64,000 nt of DNA. Origin: Streptoalloteichus tenebrarius (lineage in GTDB: Bacteria; Actinomycetota; Actinomycetes; Mycobacteriales; Pseudonocardiaceae). The stretch is from the NCBI RefSeq assembly GCF_024171885.1, contig NZ_JAMTCP010000003.1, forward strand, positions 204,629 to 268,628, in the 5' to 3' direction. Below are positions 15,623-23,822 of the stretch, piece by piece. The first letter of the stretch is position 1, and every line of letters starts with the position of its first letter. Made by a program: the position numbers and the translations under genes. The notes under the pieces are model-generated. The model searched no databases. It saw nothing but the letters and a program-made list of their open reading frames with translations, and was not told the DNA's origin.

Positions 15623-16212
15623 ACGTCCCGCAGCATGGCGTCAGGGTCGGGAATGCGGTAGGTGGGCAACGCGGTTTCCGTCCATTCCCGCTCGAACACG
15701 AGCCCGGTCTGGTGCTCCATCAGCGCCATGCAGGTCTGCCACGCCGAGTCCGGGTCCGCCTCCGGCCCGATCGACCACGGCGGCCGAATCTCTCCTGGTT
15801 GCGTGTCGGGCGCGATCGGGTACAGCGATTCGAAGTACGCGGTGACCTGGCCGTCAATCGCCTGACATACCGTGCCGGACGCATTCACGGTCCAGTACAC
15901 GGAGAAGAACCGTCCGCCGTTCGCCGAGCACCGACGCGCGATCTCCGGGATACTGCCCGTCCACCCGTTGTTCTCCATCGCCACGACATGCCCGGCCGTG
16001 TCGAGAACCTGAACGTGGAACCGCAACGGTTCCAGTCCGCCCGGTCCTTGCAGGTCTCCCGCTTCCGGGAACGTGTAGTAGCCAACCGGGTTGCCGGCCT
16101 CGCCACCATAAGCGCGGATCACCTCATCAGCCGTGCGCCCCTCGATCACGGCGGCCGTCCACGCCTCGATATCCCGTGCCCACGTGTATTTCCCGGCCAG
16201 TTCGGTCAGCAC
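15601..16212 (-). CDS. DUF6461 protein, probable immunity protein for the NucA/NucB nuclease
   Basis: 203 aa from a GTG at 16212 with AAGGAG 8 nt upstream. It shows the DUF6461 pattern: TWARDIEAWTAAVIEG near the N-terminus, then VAMENNGWTGSIPEI and FFSVYWTVNASG in the middle. DUF6461 proteins are small cytoplasmic actinobacterial proteins of unknown function. The start overlaps the nuclease stop by 7 nt, and a small cytoplasmic protein coupled to a nuclease toxin is the standard immunity arrangement, so I infer immunity; no direct evidence. Confidence 0.75.
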   Translation of the reverse strand: MLTELAGKYTWARDIEAWTAAVIEGRTADEVIRAYGGEAGNPVGYYTFPEAGDLQGPGGLEPLRFHVQVLDTAGHVVAMENNGWTGSIPEIARRCSANGGRFFSVYWTVNASGTVCQAIDGQVTAYFESLYPIAPDTQPGEIRPPWSIGPEADPDSAWQTCMALMEHQTGLVFEREWTETALPTYRIPDPDAMLRDVDNARQP

Positions 16213-16825
16213 AGACCCTGCTCCTTGGCGATATCCGTGCCCGTGAACGGAGCGGACGCGATCAGATCCGGGTACGCGATCACCACCAGGAACCGATCCC
16301 CGTCCTTGGGGTACTGCCTGCCGTACGAGCCCCCTGACAACTGTTCTCCCGGCCCGGCACCTCTTCCGTCCGCGCGCCACTGCCGCCTTCGTCCGTGGCC
16401 GCCATCGGGTATTCATCGCACGACCCACCGTAGGGTCTCGGGAAGCTACGCGGGCACGCCGCCGCCCGGTTGGCCGCTTGCCTACTCCGGTTCATGGTCA
16501 GGATGCCCGGACGGCCCGACTCCCACGCCAACTTCGTGTTGCGCGCGATGAACGGCATTCGGGAAGCGTCCACGATCAACACCGTGAGGTCCCCACACTG
16601 TCGCGCAGAGATCATCTGTTGCACCGTGCATTGCTTCGCGGCTGACGCGGCGGCCCTCGCGACCACCACCCGGTCACCCCCTTCCCCGATGATCTCCGAT
16701 CCGTCAGCGATGCCGCCGAAAATGCCGGTCACCGTGTCAATGACCTTGTTCGCGCCGAACACCGCGACCAGGCCCACCACGATGACCACCGGGAGCAGTA
16801 CCCCGCCCTTGGTGCGTGTCGCCAC
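16206..16825 (-). pseudogene. NucA/NucB-type deoxyribonuclease toxin with a 1-base frameshift
   Basis: Starts at GTG 16825. A basic end and a transmembrane/signal-anchor segment (GVLLPVVIVVGLVAVFG, 8-24) precede a NucA/NucB domain with CDEYPMAATDEGG (136-148) and VPGRENSCQG (156-165). As written the frame then goes wrong and stops at 16280. Removing one base of phase at the five-C run 16330-16334 restores a natural end (about 41 residues, GSYGRQYPKDGDRFLVV onward) that stops at 16206, inside the DUF6461 start. The homopolymer suggests a slip or sequencing error. With the correction the protein is about 206 aa and looks intact. Confidence 0.75.
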
Positions 16826-17095
16826 CCGAGACCCCTCGCGCTCGTTCCGGGGAGCGCCATGCGCGGGGACGCGGGCGCTACGTTGCGCGCCGAGGGTAAC
16901 GAGACGTACCGACACCGTGACCGTTCCGCGCGCGCCGTTCACACCCACGGACCAGCCCGCGAGCATGATCAACCGGTCGATCCCGTGGGATCCCGTGGGA
17001 TCAGATATGGCCGTCCGATGCCGCCCAGTGCCGTGTGTGGTCACTATCCCGCAAGCTCTGACCTGCACGGACAGTGGTTTTCGCTGGTCAACCGG
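16820..17095. repeat. Direct repeat A (upstream region of the nuclease gene)
   Basis: About 275 bp upstream of the nuclease start recur at 19973-20235 with scattered changes and small indels (same start context CCACCCGAGACCCCTCGCGC, same distal end near TGGTCAACCGG). It includes the presumed promoter/leader of the nuclease gene. Confidence 0.85.
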
Positions 17096-17242
17096 AAGGG
17101 AGGACATGAGGTCGAACACCCATGCCCCGCCTCCCCTCCACCTCACCGCTGAGGTACCCCGGGTTCGCGCGCTCACGCATACCCGTGTTGGCGAGGAGGA
17201 CGGCGCGGCGCGTGTGCTCCGCGCGCCGCGCCGTCTCGGGGG

Positions 17243-17410
17243 TCAGCCCTGCCCGCGTCGCGTCAGGTACTCCTCGATGACGTCCGCCCCGCGGCGCGCA
17301 CCGCCGCAGTTCCGGATCGTCTCGCGCATCCGCGCGGTGTTCGCCCGGATCCGCTCGTCCTCGTGGACCTCCGTCACGGCCGCGCGCAGGCCCTCGGCGG
17401 TGAGGTCGGC
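17243..17410 (-). pseudogene. C-terminal fragment of an MGT-family glycosyltransferase
   Basis: About 55 codons ending at 17243 (DLTAEGLRAAVTEVHEDERI...MRETIRNCGGARRGADVIEEYL) match the last helix region of macrolide-type glycosyltransferases. The rest of the gene is missing upstream. The N-terminal half of such an enzyme lies on the opposite strand at 17630. Confidence 0.65.
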
Positions 17411-17629
17411 CTGCGTTGGGTTGGTGGCGGTTTCGCGGGGTGGGAGAGCGCATCGAGGCTCTGGTGTCGTTGTAGGTGGGGTACAGAAACGGGGGCGGAG
17501 TGGCACGCGGATGCGGACAAACTTTGTCGAAGTGGCACCAAGGCCGGGTGGGGAGGCGTTTGGGTGGGGCGGAGCGGCGCAATGGGAGCGCGCTGCGGAT
17601 GAACAGGTGAACGAAGACACCGAGGGGAC

Positions 17630-18253
17630 ATGAGCAAGCACTTCGCGTTCCTCAGCCCGCCCGTGTACGGCCACGTCAACCCGACCCTGCCGCTGGTCGA
17701 GGAGCTCGTCCAGCGCGGGCACCGCGTCAGCTACGCGACCGGCCGCGCCCTGGCCCCGACCGTGGCCGACGCGGGAGCCACCCCGGTCCCACTGCCGACC
17801 GAACCACCCGCCAACGCCCTGACCGACCTGAAGTTCACCACCGAGGGCCTGGTCGGCATCCTGCGCGGCGCCCTCGCGGGCACCAGGGCCGAGTTGCCGA
17901 TCCTCCTCGACGTCTTCGGCGCGGACCGGCCGGACGCGGTGTGCCACGACCAGATGTCGTTCTCCGCCGTCCTGCTCGCCCACCGGCTCGGGGTGCCCCA
18001 CATCGCGCTGGTGCCGACGTTCGCCGGCAACGAGTCGTTCTCGCTGTCGAGCGTGCTGATGTCGGAGCCGATCGACCAGGACCACCCCAGCCTGGCGGAG
18101 GTCAACGCGGAGATGCGGGCGCTGGGCGCCGAGCTGGGCCTCAAGGTTGACGAGGTTGATCCCCGCCCGATCGAGGGCACGGTCCCCGACCTGAACCTCG
18201 TGACGATCCCGAGGGAGTTCCGTGGGCGACCGCGTACTACTACAAGTACCTGA
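17630..18253 (+). pseudogene. N-terminal half of an MGT-family glycosyltransferase
   Basis: 207 codons with an ATG and GAGGGGA ribosome site. The first ~195 residues (HFAFLSPPVYGHVNPTLPLVEEL, then HDQMSFSAVLLAHRLGVP) are the acceptor-binding half of a macrolide-type GT-B enzyme (about 390 aa normally). After TIPREF the sequence diverges into unrelated codons and stops. The nucleotide-sugar-binding half is absent, so no transferase activity is expected. Confidence 0.8.
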
Positions 18254-18261
18254 AGGAAGAG

Positions 18262-18486
18262 GTGCTGCCGAAGACGTCCAAGGCGGCCAGAGAGAACAAC
18301 TCCGACTGGGACAACATGGACATGTACTACTACTGGGGCCACGACAAGGCACCCAACATCTCCCGGCCCGACGGCAAGGACTGGGAGGGTCAGCCACTAA
18401 ACCACCGGAACGACATTCGCAAGATCCGGGACAAGGCGGATAAGATCATGTGTCACAGCGGTGTGTACATGTGCATCCCTAAGTAG
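18262..18486 (+). CDS. Small unknown protein, possible toxin C-terminal fragment
   Basis: 74 aa from GTG 18262 with GAAGGAAG just upstream. Composition differs from its surroundings: Lys, Asn, Asp and Tyr-rich (DNMDMYYYWGHDK, LNHRNDIRKIRDKADK), with lower GC. The same frame is open upstream across the broken glycosyltransferase, so it may be the tail of a larger lost gene. Located in a toxin island and 14 nt before a membrane-protein gene. No family recognised. Confidence 0.45.
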   Translation: MLPKTSKAARENNSDWDNMDMYYYWGHDKAPNISRPDGKDWEGQPLNHRNDIRKIRDKADKIMCHSGVYMCIPK

Positions 18487-18500
18487 GAGGAACCAGGGGT

Positions 18501-18971
18501 ATGAGGGCGAAAGTGCTGACGTACGCGGTGGGGGTCCTGATGGGGATCGGTCTCTTCGTGGCATTGGTCAGCGGCGGCCTCTGGCTCCTGATATCCACCG
18601 CCCCCAGCGTTGACGGGAAGATGGAGGCGGTGCTCGGCCAGGTCCGTGTGGCCGAGCACCGCCTCGGCGGACGTCAGTTCGAGAACGTCCAGGACCGGCG
18701 TTTCCTGACCGCCTACTTCGTGGGCGCCCCCACCACCGGGAACGTCGAAGCCCTGGTGAAGGGACCCTTGCTGCACCCCTTCTTCGACCCGGAACGACAG
18801 ACGGAACGGCCCCAGGGGCCGATCGACGGCTGCGGGATCTTCGGCAGCGGCATCCGCCTGCCAGCGGGGAAGGTGCCCGCCGAGGGTCTGTCTACAGAGG
18901 ACGCCGAAGCGGTGCGGGCGGGCAGGTTGGAGATCATCCAGGTGAGCATTCTCTGTAGCTCCAACTGGTAA
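18501..18971 (+). CDS. Single-pass membrane protein of unknown function
   Basis: 156 aa; AGGAGG 9 nt before the ATG. N-terminal transmembrane segment (YAVGVLMGIGLFVALVSGGLWLLI) with the remainder outside; two Cys in the external part (CGIFGSG and a C-terminal CSSNW). Follows the small unknown gene by 14 nt, so the two are likely co-transcribed; an immunity role against it is possible but only by position. Confidence 0.6.
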   Translation: MRAKVLTYAVGVLMGIGLFVALVSGGLWLLISTAPSVDGKMEAVLGQVRVAEHRLGGRQFENVQDRRFLTAYFVGAPTTGNVEALVKGPLLHPFFDPERQTERPQGPIDGCGIFGSGIRLPAGKVPAEGLSTEDAEAVRAGRLEIIQVSILCSSNW

Positions 18972-19682
18972 ACGCCAGGACCAGGATCTCCCTCTCCCGT
19001 TTGTTCGTTCCTCGCCAGTGTTGCGCGCTCCGGTGTGTGGAAGATGCCCTGTCTTCACAGACTGTGCCGATGGAGCAGCCTGGTCGAGTACGAGGCCAAC
19101 AACGAGCAGATCCGGCGGTACGAAGTCGACAGGTTCTGTTGACCCTGGTCGACCCGGGACGTGCCCGGACAGTCTGAAAGATACACGGGATGTGGCTTCT
19201 GGCACGGCTGGTCGCCGACATCGCGATGAGCAGCGGTGCATGCACGACGTCGCCAGCACGCCCAAGTCCAAGCCTTAAACGCAGGACTTGACGGCTTCCA
19301 CGCGAGCGTGACGCCGACAACCGACCCGGCAACGCCCCGGGCGACGCACCGGACACATCCACAGATGGTGGAATGCCCGAAGGTCAGGCACACGCGCCGA
19401 GGGGGCTCTACAGCGGCCTGGGGTTCGCACTCCGCCTTTGACCGGCCAGCACGCGGTGGCCTCGCGGTCTACCTGATGTCTCCACCCTGGAGCCGCTGCT
19501 GCCTCTACACGCAGGTGAGGAAGCAGGGTGAACTCTCAGGCGCAGCCGACCGGTGCCGAGCCTGCCGCACGAAACTCGGCAGGGACGAACGGAACTCGGT
19601 AGGGTCGACGCGGCCCTAGCCGGGCAACTCGCGAGTTCCAACGGTCGGACTTGGCCTGAAGTCCGAACCTCACCGTGTAGCT
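18972..19682. other. Gene-poor stretch in the toxin island
   Basis: About 700 bp with lower GC and several short frames on both strands, none with a ribosome site plus coding bias or a recognisable domain. Probably decayed DNA from rearrangements. Confidence 0.5.
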
Positions 19683-19978
19683 CATCCTTGTAGACATGCG
19701 TACCAATGGTGTCGTGAATGACGAGTACCTGACCCGGAGCGAGTACTCGGGGAAGCAGTTCGTGGCAGCCTAACCATTCCTTGTCAACTTCGTTGTTACC
19801 CAGAATTCGTCCGGCTTTGTTCGGGCGGGTGGGTAATCGGGCGCGGGTTTGTCTTCCCCACTCGCGGTCCACGGGGAAGGGGCGCTGAGGTTCTGGCGCT
19901 GGCGCAACACTGCGGAACCAACACGCCTGCGATGGTGGCACCCAAGCCCCACGTCTACGGCTGGCGCGCGTTGGCCAC
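19683..19978 (-). pseudogene. Chimeric toxin remnant: nuclease start, DUF6461 tail and DddA-like deaminase end
   Basis: On the minus strand the nuclease start GTG (19978) is followed immediately by the last codons of the DUF6461 gene (VANARQP, stop at 19955). Beyond it a deaminase fragment (QRPFPVDREWG...GRILGNNEVDKEWLGCHELLPRVLAPGQ...THVYK, about 19895-19683) matches both ends of the toxin at 21687-22433 but lacks about 70 internal residues, including the catalytic His-x-Glu. It cannot be a working toxin. Confidence 0.75.
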
Positions 19979-20235
19979 CCGAGACCCCTCGCGCTCGTTC
20001 CGAGGAGCGCCATGCGCGGGGGCGCGACACTACGTTGTGCGCCGAGCGTAACGAGACGTACCGACACCGTGACCGTTTCGCGCGCGCGTTCACACCCACG
20101 GACCAGCCCGCGAGCGAGATCAACTGGCGGATCCCGTGGGATCAGATGTGGCCGTCAGATGCTGCTCAGTGCCGGGTGTGGTCACTGTCCCGCAAGCTCT
20201 GACCTGCACGGACAGTGGTTTTCTCTGGTCAACCG
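19973..20235. repeat. Direct repeat B (second copy of the nuclease upstream region)
   Basis: Matches 16820-17095 over about 260 bp. Here it is attached to the chimeric remnant and follows the third Imm1 gene by about 30 nt. Confidence 0.85.
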
Positions 20236-20265
20236 GGGCGGCACCGACACTTGGTGTTCTCTGCG

Positions 20266-20712
20266 TCACCATCCGTCGGCTGGTTGCCACTCCACGCAGG
20301 TTGGTCGGTGTCCGCCGGACTCGTGGAACTCGTGGACGGCGGCCCGGAGTTGGTCGAGGGTGATGGCCGCGTTCGCGGGGAACGGTGTGGCGGAGTCGAT
20401 GTCGCGGTAGAGCCGTGGAGCGCGGGCAGGGGCTGGTTCTGCGAGTGACACCTGGGCGCCCTCGTAGTCCGGGCCGTAGTACCGCAGGGCCGCCATGTTC
20501 GCCTGGGGATCAACATCCATCGCAAGCTCCTGGGCGGGCATGTCGTTCCATTGCAGTCCATCAACCACGTACATCGCGGGGTTGTGGTTGAACGTGGCGG
20601 CAGCGGCGATGATCCGGTCCAGGGCGGCGTCGACTTCTTGTCGGGTACGCGCGTACATCGGCGTGGCCTGGTCGACCGCCGACTGTAGGTAGATCTCCAG
20701 CGTGTAGTTCAT
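20266..20712 (-). CDS. Imm1-family immunity protein, copy c
   Basis: 148 aa from ATG 20712, chosen because the other two copies start with the same YTLE. The C-terminal half (YRDIDSATPFPANAAITLDQLRAAVHEF, RPTCVEWQPADGW) is nearly identical to copies a and b; the N-terminal half (YLQSAVDQATPMYARTRQEVD, VDGLQWNDMPAQEL) is diverged. Imm1 proteins bind and block deaminase or nuclease toxins delivered by neighbouring cells. The extra copies probably protect against toxin variants. Confidence 0.85.
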   Translation of the reverse strand: MNYTLEIYLQSAVDQATPMYARTRQEVDAALDRIIAAAATFNHNPAMYVVDGLQWNDMPAQELAMDVDPQANMAALRYYGPDYEGAQVSLAEPAPARAPRLYRDIDSATPFPANAAITLDQLRAAVHEFHESGGHRPTCVEWQPADGW

Positions 20713-20745
20713 GACGCTGATCGTTGTATTTGACATCTTGAGTCG

Positions 20746-21192
20746 TCACCATCCGTCGGTTGGTTGCCATTCCACGCAGGTTGGTCGGTGTCCGCCTGAG
20801 TCGTGGAACTCGTGGACGGCGGCCCGGAGCTGGTCGAGGGTGATGGCCGCGTTCGCGGGGAACGGTGTGGCGGAGTCGATGTCCTTGTGCAGGCTGGCGC
20901 CGGAAACGCTCCGATCGGAGTGGGTCATCCAGGGAGAGTCGTAGCCCGGCCCGACCCAGGCGAGTGCCGCGGCCCCGCGCTCGGGGTCGACGTCGATCTT
21001 GAGTCCGTGGTCGGGAAACCGGAGGGGGCCGAGCCTTGGGCGCTCCAGTACGAAGGCCGTTGGGTTGTGGTTGAACGTGGCGGACGCGGCGATGATGCGA
21101 TCCAGTGCGGCATCGACCTCCTCCGCGTTCCGGGCGATGATCGTGGCGTCATCGGTCACGGCTTCCAGGCCGAATTCCAGCGTGTAGTTCAC
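20746..21192 (-). CDS. Imm1-family immunity protein, copy b
   Basis: 148 aa from a GTG at 21192 with AAGGAAC upstream. Same length and conserved end as the neighbours, but the middle (RPRLGPLRFPDHGLKIDVDPERGAAALAWVG) differs, as expected if each paralogue fits a different toxin. Located 51 nt after copy a; part of the toxin operon. Confidence 0.85.
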   Translation of the reverse strand: MNYTLEFGLEAVTDDATIIARNAEEVDAALDRIIAASATFNHNPTAFVLERPRLGPLRFPDHGLKIDVDPERGAAALAWVGPGYDSPWMTHSDRSVSGASLHKDIDSATPFPANAAITLDQLRAAVHEFHDSGGHRPTCVEWQPTDGW

Positions 21193-21243
21193 GGCTCTGG
21201 CGTTCCTTGGTTGCGGGGCTTGTTGGTCGCGTGCGTGGCAACT

Positions 21244-21690
21244 TCACCAGCCGTCGGCTGGCTGCCAGTCCACGCATGTCGGCCGGAGCCCACCGGACTC
21301 GTGGAACTCGTGCACGGCGGCCCGGAGGTGGTCGAGGGTGATGGCCGCGTTGGCGGGGAACGGGGTGGCGGAGTCGATGTCCCGGTACAGGGGGGAGGCG
21401 TTCCCCGTCGGAAGGTTGGACAACGACATGGACGGACTGTCGGAGCCGGGGCCGAAGTACACGAGCGCGGCGATGTTCTCCTCAGGCGCGACGTCGAACT
21501 TCAGGCCGTGCCCTGGCTTGTCCTTCCACTTCGGGCCTTCGACCACGTAGGCGGTGGGGTTGTGGTTGAACGTCCCCGCGGCGGTGAGGACTCGTTTGAT
21601 TGCCGCATCCACCTCCTCAGCGGTCCGCGCGGTCATCGGCAGCGCGTCCTCGGCCTCGGATTGCAGGTAGATCTCCAGCGTGTACGTCAT
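21244..21690 (-). CDS. Imm1-family immunity protein, copy a (cognate)
   Basis: 148 aa. The ATG overlaps the toxin stop as ATGA, so it is translationally coupled and the presumed cognate antidote. Contains FNHNPTAYVVEGPKW in the middle and the shared RPTCVDWQPADGW end. Cytoplasmic; no signal peptide. Confidence 0.88.
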   Translation of the reverse strand: MTYTLEIYLQSEAEDALPMTARTAEEVDAAIKRVLTAAGTFNHNPTAYVVEGPKWKDKPGHGLKFDVAPEENIAALVYFGPGSDSPSMSLSNLPTGNASPLYRDIDSATPFPANAAITLDHLRAAVHEFHESGGLRPTCVDWQPADGW

Positions 21691-22433
21691 GGCTGTGGTG
21701 TTCCTCGGTAGATGTGTGTGCCTGTGGTGTCGTGGATGACCATGGTTTGTCCGGGGAGCAGGACTTTGGGGAGCAACTCGTGACAGCCGTACTGCTCGCG
21801 ATCAATCTTGTTGTTGATGGCCAACTCGGCGTACTGGGTGTTGCTGGCACGCATCCGGTACGCCACCTTCAGCTCCACGTGAGTGGCACCGCCTGGATTC
21901 TTCATGATCGCCGGCACCATCCCCTGCTCGACCATGAGCTTGGCTAGGGCGAGGTCCACCCCGTCCTCCTCTCGGCCGGAGCGAACTGGATGCTCGATGC
22001 CGTCTTCGTCGACGTAGATTCCCAGAGTCGGCCCCTTGTCGTTCGGGCGGGTGGGTAATCGCGCACGGGCTCGTTGTCCCCACTCGCGGTCCACGGGGAA
22101 GGGGCGCTGCGCTGCTGGCGCGGGTGCGGGCGCTGGGGCTGGTGGTGCGGGCGCCAGGTTTGCCGGTGCTGGTGGGGCGGCCAGGTTGTCGGCGAGGTTG
22201 TTGAGTCTGGTGCGGAGTTCGGCGAGGAGCTGGGTGACCTCCGCCAGTTGGTGGAGGGCGGAGGCGAGCCAGGTGGAGACCAGGGCGGGTTCCTCGGCCC
22301 AGCTTCCCTCCATGACCGCCGCGAACACGGTGTGGCAGTCCTGGAGGGCGTCCACCGCGATCGCGATCTCCTGGTCGGGGAGGCGGTCGGCGATGGCGCG
22401 AACAGCGGCGGCGACCTCCTCGATGGCGGACAC
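21687..22433 (-). CDS. DddA-like (SCP1.201-like) deaminase toxin with altered zinc site
   Basis: 248 aa from GTG 22433. Residues 1-85 are helical, like the N-terminal region of other actinobacterial members; 86-125 is an Ala/Pro linker; the rest is the deaminase domain. His185-Val-Glu187 is the catalytic HxE, and Cys217 lies in YGCHELLPKVL. Members normally have another Cys a few residues earlier; here that segment reads NNKIDREQYGC with Asp at the expected place. The remnant at 19.7 kb has the same NNxxD change. The family deaminates cytosine in DNA of competing cells. It overlaps Imm1 copy a (ATGA). No signal peptide, so delivery needs a secretion system not seen here. Confidence 0.85.
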   Translation of the reverse strand: MSAIEEVAAAVRAIADRLPDQEIAIAVDALQDCHTVFAAVMEGSWAEEPALVSTWLASALHQLAEVTQLLAELRTRLNNLADNLAAPPAPANLAPAPPAPAPAPAPAAQRPFPVDREWGQRARARLPTRPNDKGPTLGIYVDEDGIEHPVRSGREEDGVDLALAKLMVEQGMVPAIMKNPGGATHVELKVAYRMRASNTQYAELAINNKIDREQYGCHELLPKVLLPGQTMVIHDTTGTHIYRGTPQP

Positions 22434-22540
22434 GGGGCGAGCTTCGCGATCCCCACCGACAGAAGGAGGGACGTTCGCCGCGAGATCACCCGATTGGGCA
22501 CCGGCGCGGTGTGGTGGCAGGCGATCAGGACAAGCGGGTG

Positions 22541-22572
22541 CCCGGCCACCACGGGCGCACGTGGTGGCCGGG
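22541..22572. terminator. 13-bp perfect inverted repeat between the SDR and toxin genes
   Basis: CCCGGCCACCACG (22541-22553) pairs with 22560-22572 around a 6-nt loop. It lies downstream of the SDR stop and upstream of the toxin start on the same strand, so it probably ends SDR transcription and separates it from the toxin operon. Confidence 0.65.
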
Positions 22573-22694
22573 ACGGCCGATGACGGAAACGCCCAAGCCC
22601 CATGACCGCGGAGCCTGGAAGAACTGCCGGTCGATGGGGACGGCACGCGGGGTCCCGTCGGCGCGCAACGCCAGCGGTTTCACTCCCGCTCGGG

Positions 22695-23552
22695 TCAGCC
22701 CGGCATCGTCTCTCCGCCCAGCGGCGAGATGACCTCGCCGGTGTAGTAGGAGGACAGCCGGTTCGCGGCGAGGAACACGTAGGACGGGGCGATCTCGTCG
22801 GGGTGCGCCGCCCGGCCGAGGGGCACCTGCTCGCCGAAGCTCTCCACCTTCTCCGACCCGAAGGTCGACGGGATCAGCGGTGTCCACACCGGACCGGGGG
22901 CGACGCAGTTCACCCGGACGCCCCGATCGGCCAGCGCCTGCGCGAGCGCGTATGTCAGGGCGATCACCGCGCCCTTGGTGGCCGAGTAGTCGATGAGCGT
23001 CTTGTTGCCCCGCAGCCCGTTCACCGACGCGGTGTTGATGACGCACGACCCCTCGGCCAGGTGCGGCAGCGCCGCCCACGTGGTCCGGTAGAAGCTGTGG
23101 ATGTTGACGTCGAAGGTGCGCATCCACTGCTCCTCGGTGACCTCCTCGGGGGAGGACACCGGGCGCTGCATCGCGACGTTGTTGACCAGCAGGTCCAGCC
23201 CGCCCAGCTCGTCGACGGTCTGGCTCACCGCGCGGCGGCACTGCTCGCCGTCGGCGAGGTCGCCCGGGATCAGCACGTACCGCCGCCCGGCCTCGCCCAC
23301 CAGCTCCGCGGTGCGCCGGGCGTCCTCGTGCTCGCTCAGGTACGCGATGGCGACGTCCGCGCCCTCCTTGGCGAAGGCCACGGCGACCGCGCGGCCGATG
23401 CCGGAGTCACCACCGGTGATGAGGGCCCTGCGCCCGTCGAGCAGGCCCCGGCCCTCGTAGTCGGCCATGGAGTCCTTCGGCTCGGGGCGCATCTCCCCGG
23501 TGACGCCCGGCGGCTCCTGCTGTTGCGGGGGCAGGCCCTGAAGCTCGCTCAT
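22695..23552 (-). CDS. SDR-family oxidoreductase (YghA-like)
   Basis: 285 aa. An N-terminal extension (residues 1-40, LPPQQQEPPGVTGEMRPEPKDSM) typical of the YghA/general-stress subgroup precedes the NAD(P) motif TGGDSGIGRAVA, the NNVA strand and the catalytic Ser...Tyr-x3-Lys (DYSATKG). Such enzymes are NAD(P)-dependent alcohol or aldehyde oxidoreductases often induced by stress, which fits the nearby catalase. GGAGGGAG precedes the ATG. Confidence 0.9.
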   Translation of the reverse strand: MSELQGLPPQQQEPPGVTGEMRPEPKDSMADYEGRGLLDGRRALITGGDSGIGRAVAVAFAKEGADVAIAYLSEHEDARRTAELVGEAGRRYVLIPGDLADGEQCRRAVSQTVDELGGLDLLVNNVAMQRPVSSPEEVTEEQWMRTFDVNIHSFYRTTWAALPHLAEGSCVINTASVNGLRGNKTLIDYSATKGAVIALTYALAQALADRGVRVNCVAPGPVWTPLIPSTFGSEKVESFGEQVPLGRAAHPDEIAPSYVFLAANRLSSYYTGEVISPLGGETMPG

Positions 23553-23822
23553 CGGGTTGTCTCCCTCCTCGACGTTCCCACGTCGGCTCGGCGTGTCCCG
23601 TCAGGACCCGTGGGGCGGCGGTCCAGGGTGGACCGCCCTCCGGACGAGTGAGGACGCGCGTACTTCGGCACCAGCGGGATACCCAGAACCGGCGCCGTCC
23701 CGGCGGCGCGCCCCCGAAGGCGCTCCGGGCGGCTCCCTGCCGGTCGCCGCGTGGTCGCCGCGTCCACGCGGACGCACGGTCCGCCGTCGGCGCGACGGCG
23801 GGGCAACCGGAAGGGGGATGCG

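Noticed and set aside
15600-22500. Insertion sequence or integrase causing the island
   Set aside because: No transposase, integrase or tRNA gene found; repeats fit homologous recombination.
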